From: Sellimonas caecigallum
Lineage (GTDB): Bacteria; Bacillota; Clostridia; Lachnospirales; Lachnospiraceae
Direction: 5' to 3'
NCBI RefSeq assembly: GCF_045038405.1
Contig: NZ_CP173660.1
Coordinates: 1,178,001 to 1,242,000, forward strand
DNA length: 64,000 bases
Position numbers and translations under genes: made by a program. Below the pieces are notes generated by a model. It made no database searches and was not told the DNA's origin. It saw only the letters and a program-made list of their open reading frames with translations. Numbering within the stretch: position 1 is the first letter of the stretch; each line of letters opens with the position of its first letter. Of this stretch, positions 62,809 to 64,000 are shown one piece after another.

Positions 62809-63681
62809 CTATTCTTTTACTTCTTTTCCGTAAAATATGAGCCCCACAACGCCGGGCCCTGCGTGTGTACCGATACTTGGGCTTACGTCGTTGACGATGA
62901 TCTGTTCAAATCCCATCTCCTGGATCATCATCTTGACAGAAAGGGCGTCTTCCATACAGTCCCCATGCACAATCCCTACAATTCGGTCTTTTCCATAATG
63001 TTCCAGATCCAGCGCGCTTTCCATGTTGCTTACAAGTGTTTTCAGCGCTTTTTTTCTTCCCCTGACTGTGCCGTCTGATTTCAGTTCCCCGGAAGATGTT
63101 ATACGAAGCAGCGGCTTGATATTGATCATACTGCCGACAAGAGCCGTCGTCTTTGAGACTCTTCCTCCTCTCTGGAGATGATGCAGATCATCTACCGTAA
63201 ACCATACATTCACATGGCTTCTTTCTTCCATCAGGATATCATACACTTCCTGCATGCTCTTTCCCTGCCTGTAAAGTTCTGTCGCCCGATATACAGACAC
63301 TCCTTCCCCAATGGAAGCATTCAGAGAATCAAATACCTGGATCGTCCTGCCTGGGTATTCTTCCATCAATTCCCTTGCCGCGACCATCACATTATCGCAG
63401 CTCCCACTCAAAGCACTGGAAAATGCGATGTGCAGAATGTCTTTCTCTTCTTTTAAGATCGCCTCAAATTTCTCCCGGATCACTGCTGGATTGTTTGCCA
63501 TAGACTTCGGCAGCTCGCCTTTTCTCATCGTCGCATAAAACTCCGCTGGAGCCATGTTGAGCTCGTCCCCATATACCGTATCTCCAAATGCATAGTACTG
63601 AGGGATGACCGGAATGTGATTCTCCTCCAGATAATCTGAAGGGACATCTGAGTTTGAATCTGTTGTGATGATATAGTTCAT
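62809..63681 (-). CDS. DegV-family fatty-acid-binding protein
   Basis: A 290-residue DegV protein: TTDSNSDVP at the start, the ligand-contact ...SGSCDNVMVAA, DSLNASIGEG and RGGRVSKTTALVGSMINIKPLL, and the C-terminal SPSIGTHAGPGVVG. Such proteins bind fatty acids in FakB-type lipid uptake or unknown ligands. GAGAGTAGGAAATT precedes the ATG. No fatty acid kinase gene is in view. Confidence 0.92.
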   Translation of the reverse strand: MNYIITTDSNSDVPSDYLEENHIPVIPQYYAFGDTVYGDELNMAPAEFYATMRKGELPKSMANNPAVIREKFEAILKEEKDILHIAFSSALSGSCDNVMVAARELMEEYPGRTIQVFDSLNASIGEGVSVYRATELYRQGKSMQEVYDILMEERSHVNVWFTVDDLHHLQRGGRVSKTTALVGSMINIKPLLRITSSGELKSDGTVRGRKKALKTLVSNMESALDLEHYGKDRIVGIVHGDCMEDALSVKMMIQEMGFEQIIVNDVSPSIGTHAGPGVVGLIFYGKEVKE

Positions 63682-63840
63682 AATTTCCTACTCTCCTGTC
63701 CTTCTCTTTTTTCCATTTATAATTCATTATACCGTCCTTTTCCTTTTTTTGCATCTGTTCCTTGTAAAAAGATTCTGTTATATGGGCATGAGGTATTTTC
63801 CCCTTTCATATAATGTGTTAAATTCCATCAGGAGCATGTC

Positions 63841-64000
63841 ATGAAGCATTTTTCATTCTTCCCAGACCTTCCTCCAAAGAAACGACGCCTGCTGCTTATC
63901 CCGGCGCTCATTCTCATTCTGGCGGCAGGCATCTTTCTTTATCGTACACTGCCTCCATCTTCGGATCCTGATTCTTTCTTTTCCAGAAGCCTTACATCCA
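63841..64000 (+). CDS. Membrane-anchored protein, N-terminal part only
   Basis: The start at 63841 has AGGAG 6-7 nt upstream; 53 residues are visible before the right edge. Charged residues (KKRR at about 13-16) precede one hydrophobic helix (about 17-36), followed by a Pro/Ser-rich stretch (TLPPSSDPDS), as in a type II anchor or uncleaved signal peptide. The family cannot be told from this piece. Confidence 0.65.
   Translation, partial: MKHFSFFPDLPPKKRRLLLIPALILILAAGIFLYRTLPPSSDPDSFFSRSLTS

Noticed and set aside
1..64000. tRNA, rRNA and prophage structural genes
   Set aside because: None recognised on either strand by eye; no tRNA-like cloverleaf with a TTCGA/CCA pattern stood out.

Overview
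The window looks like chromosome of a gut Lachnospiraceae (Firmicutes), probably close to the [Ruminococcus] gnavus / Mediterraneibacter / Dorea group. This placement is inferred from gene content, Gram-positive ribosome binding sites, a T-box leader before metG and the IS types; no marker gene fixes the species.

Region 1 (1-16 kb, nearly all on the minus strand) is a composite lanthipeptide locus. An AgrC/AgrA-like two-component system is followed after 13 nt by a 47-codon candidate class II precursor (lanA2), an intrinsic terminator, and a full LanM. Next comes an AT-rich class I module: a flavoprotein that could reduce dehydro residues, LanB, LanC, a precursor with an FDLD leader box (lanA1), an ABC exporter and a CPBP membrane protease. 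The 3' end of lanM recurs as a truncated second copy beside an IS21-family remnant, so the class I module lies between direct repeats of about 650 bp. Three promoters (upstream of the regulator operon, of the class I module, and of the truncated secreted-protein gene at the left edge) share one layout: two direct repeats with a GGACA core 21 bp apart, and a -10 element 28 bp downstream. This looks like a LytTR-type regulon covering the whole locus.

Region 2 (16-41 kb) is an anaerobic allantoin/ureide catabolic island: allantoin permease, allantoinase, allantoate amidohydrolase, ureidoglycine aminohydrolase, ureidoglycolate dehydrogenase, an FdrA-YlbE fusion plus a separate AllH/DUF2877 protein (together the oxamate carbamoyltransferase set), and carbamate kinase. 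This route turns allantoin into ammonia, CO2, oxamate and ATP. A PucR regulator, a ureidoglycine-glyoxylate aminotransferase-like enzyme, a second M20 hydrolase, an LctP-type permease (possibly an oxamate exporter), a dicarboxylate symporter, and an ETF pair with an FAD oxidoreductase accompany it. A second allantoinase-like gene has lost 63 internal residues, including the catalytic lysine.

Region 3 (41-49 kb) starts with two truncated genes joined back to back (a Crp/Fnr regulator and a MATE pump). It continues with a DUF3798 lipoprotein and a nucleoside/sugar-type ABC transporter, whose terminator is split by an IS3-family element.

Region 4 (49-64 kb) is mostly housekeeping: citrate synthase, AIM24-like protein, RsmA, TatD, glutaminase, MetG with its T-box, and DegV. 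It is interrupted by two MFS transporters, an IS1182-family element and an IS4-like remnant.
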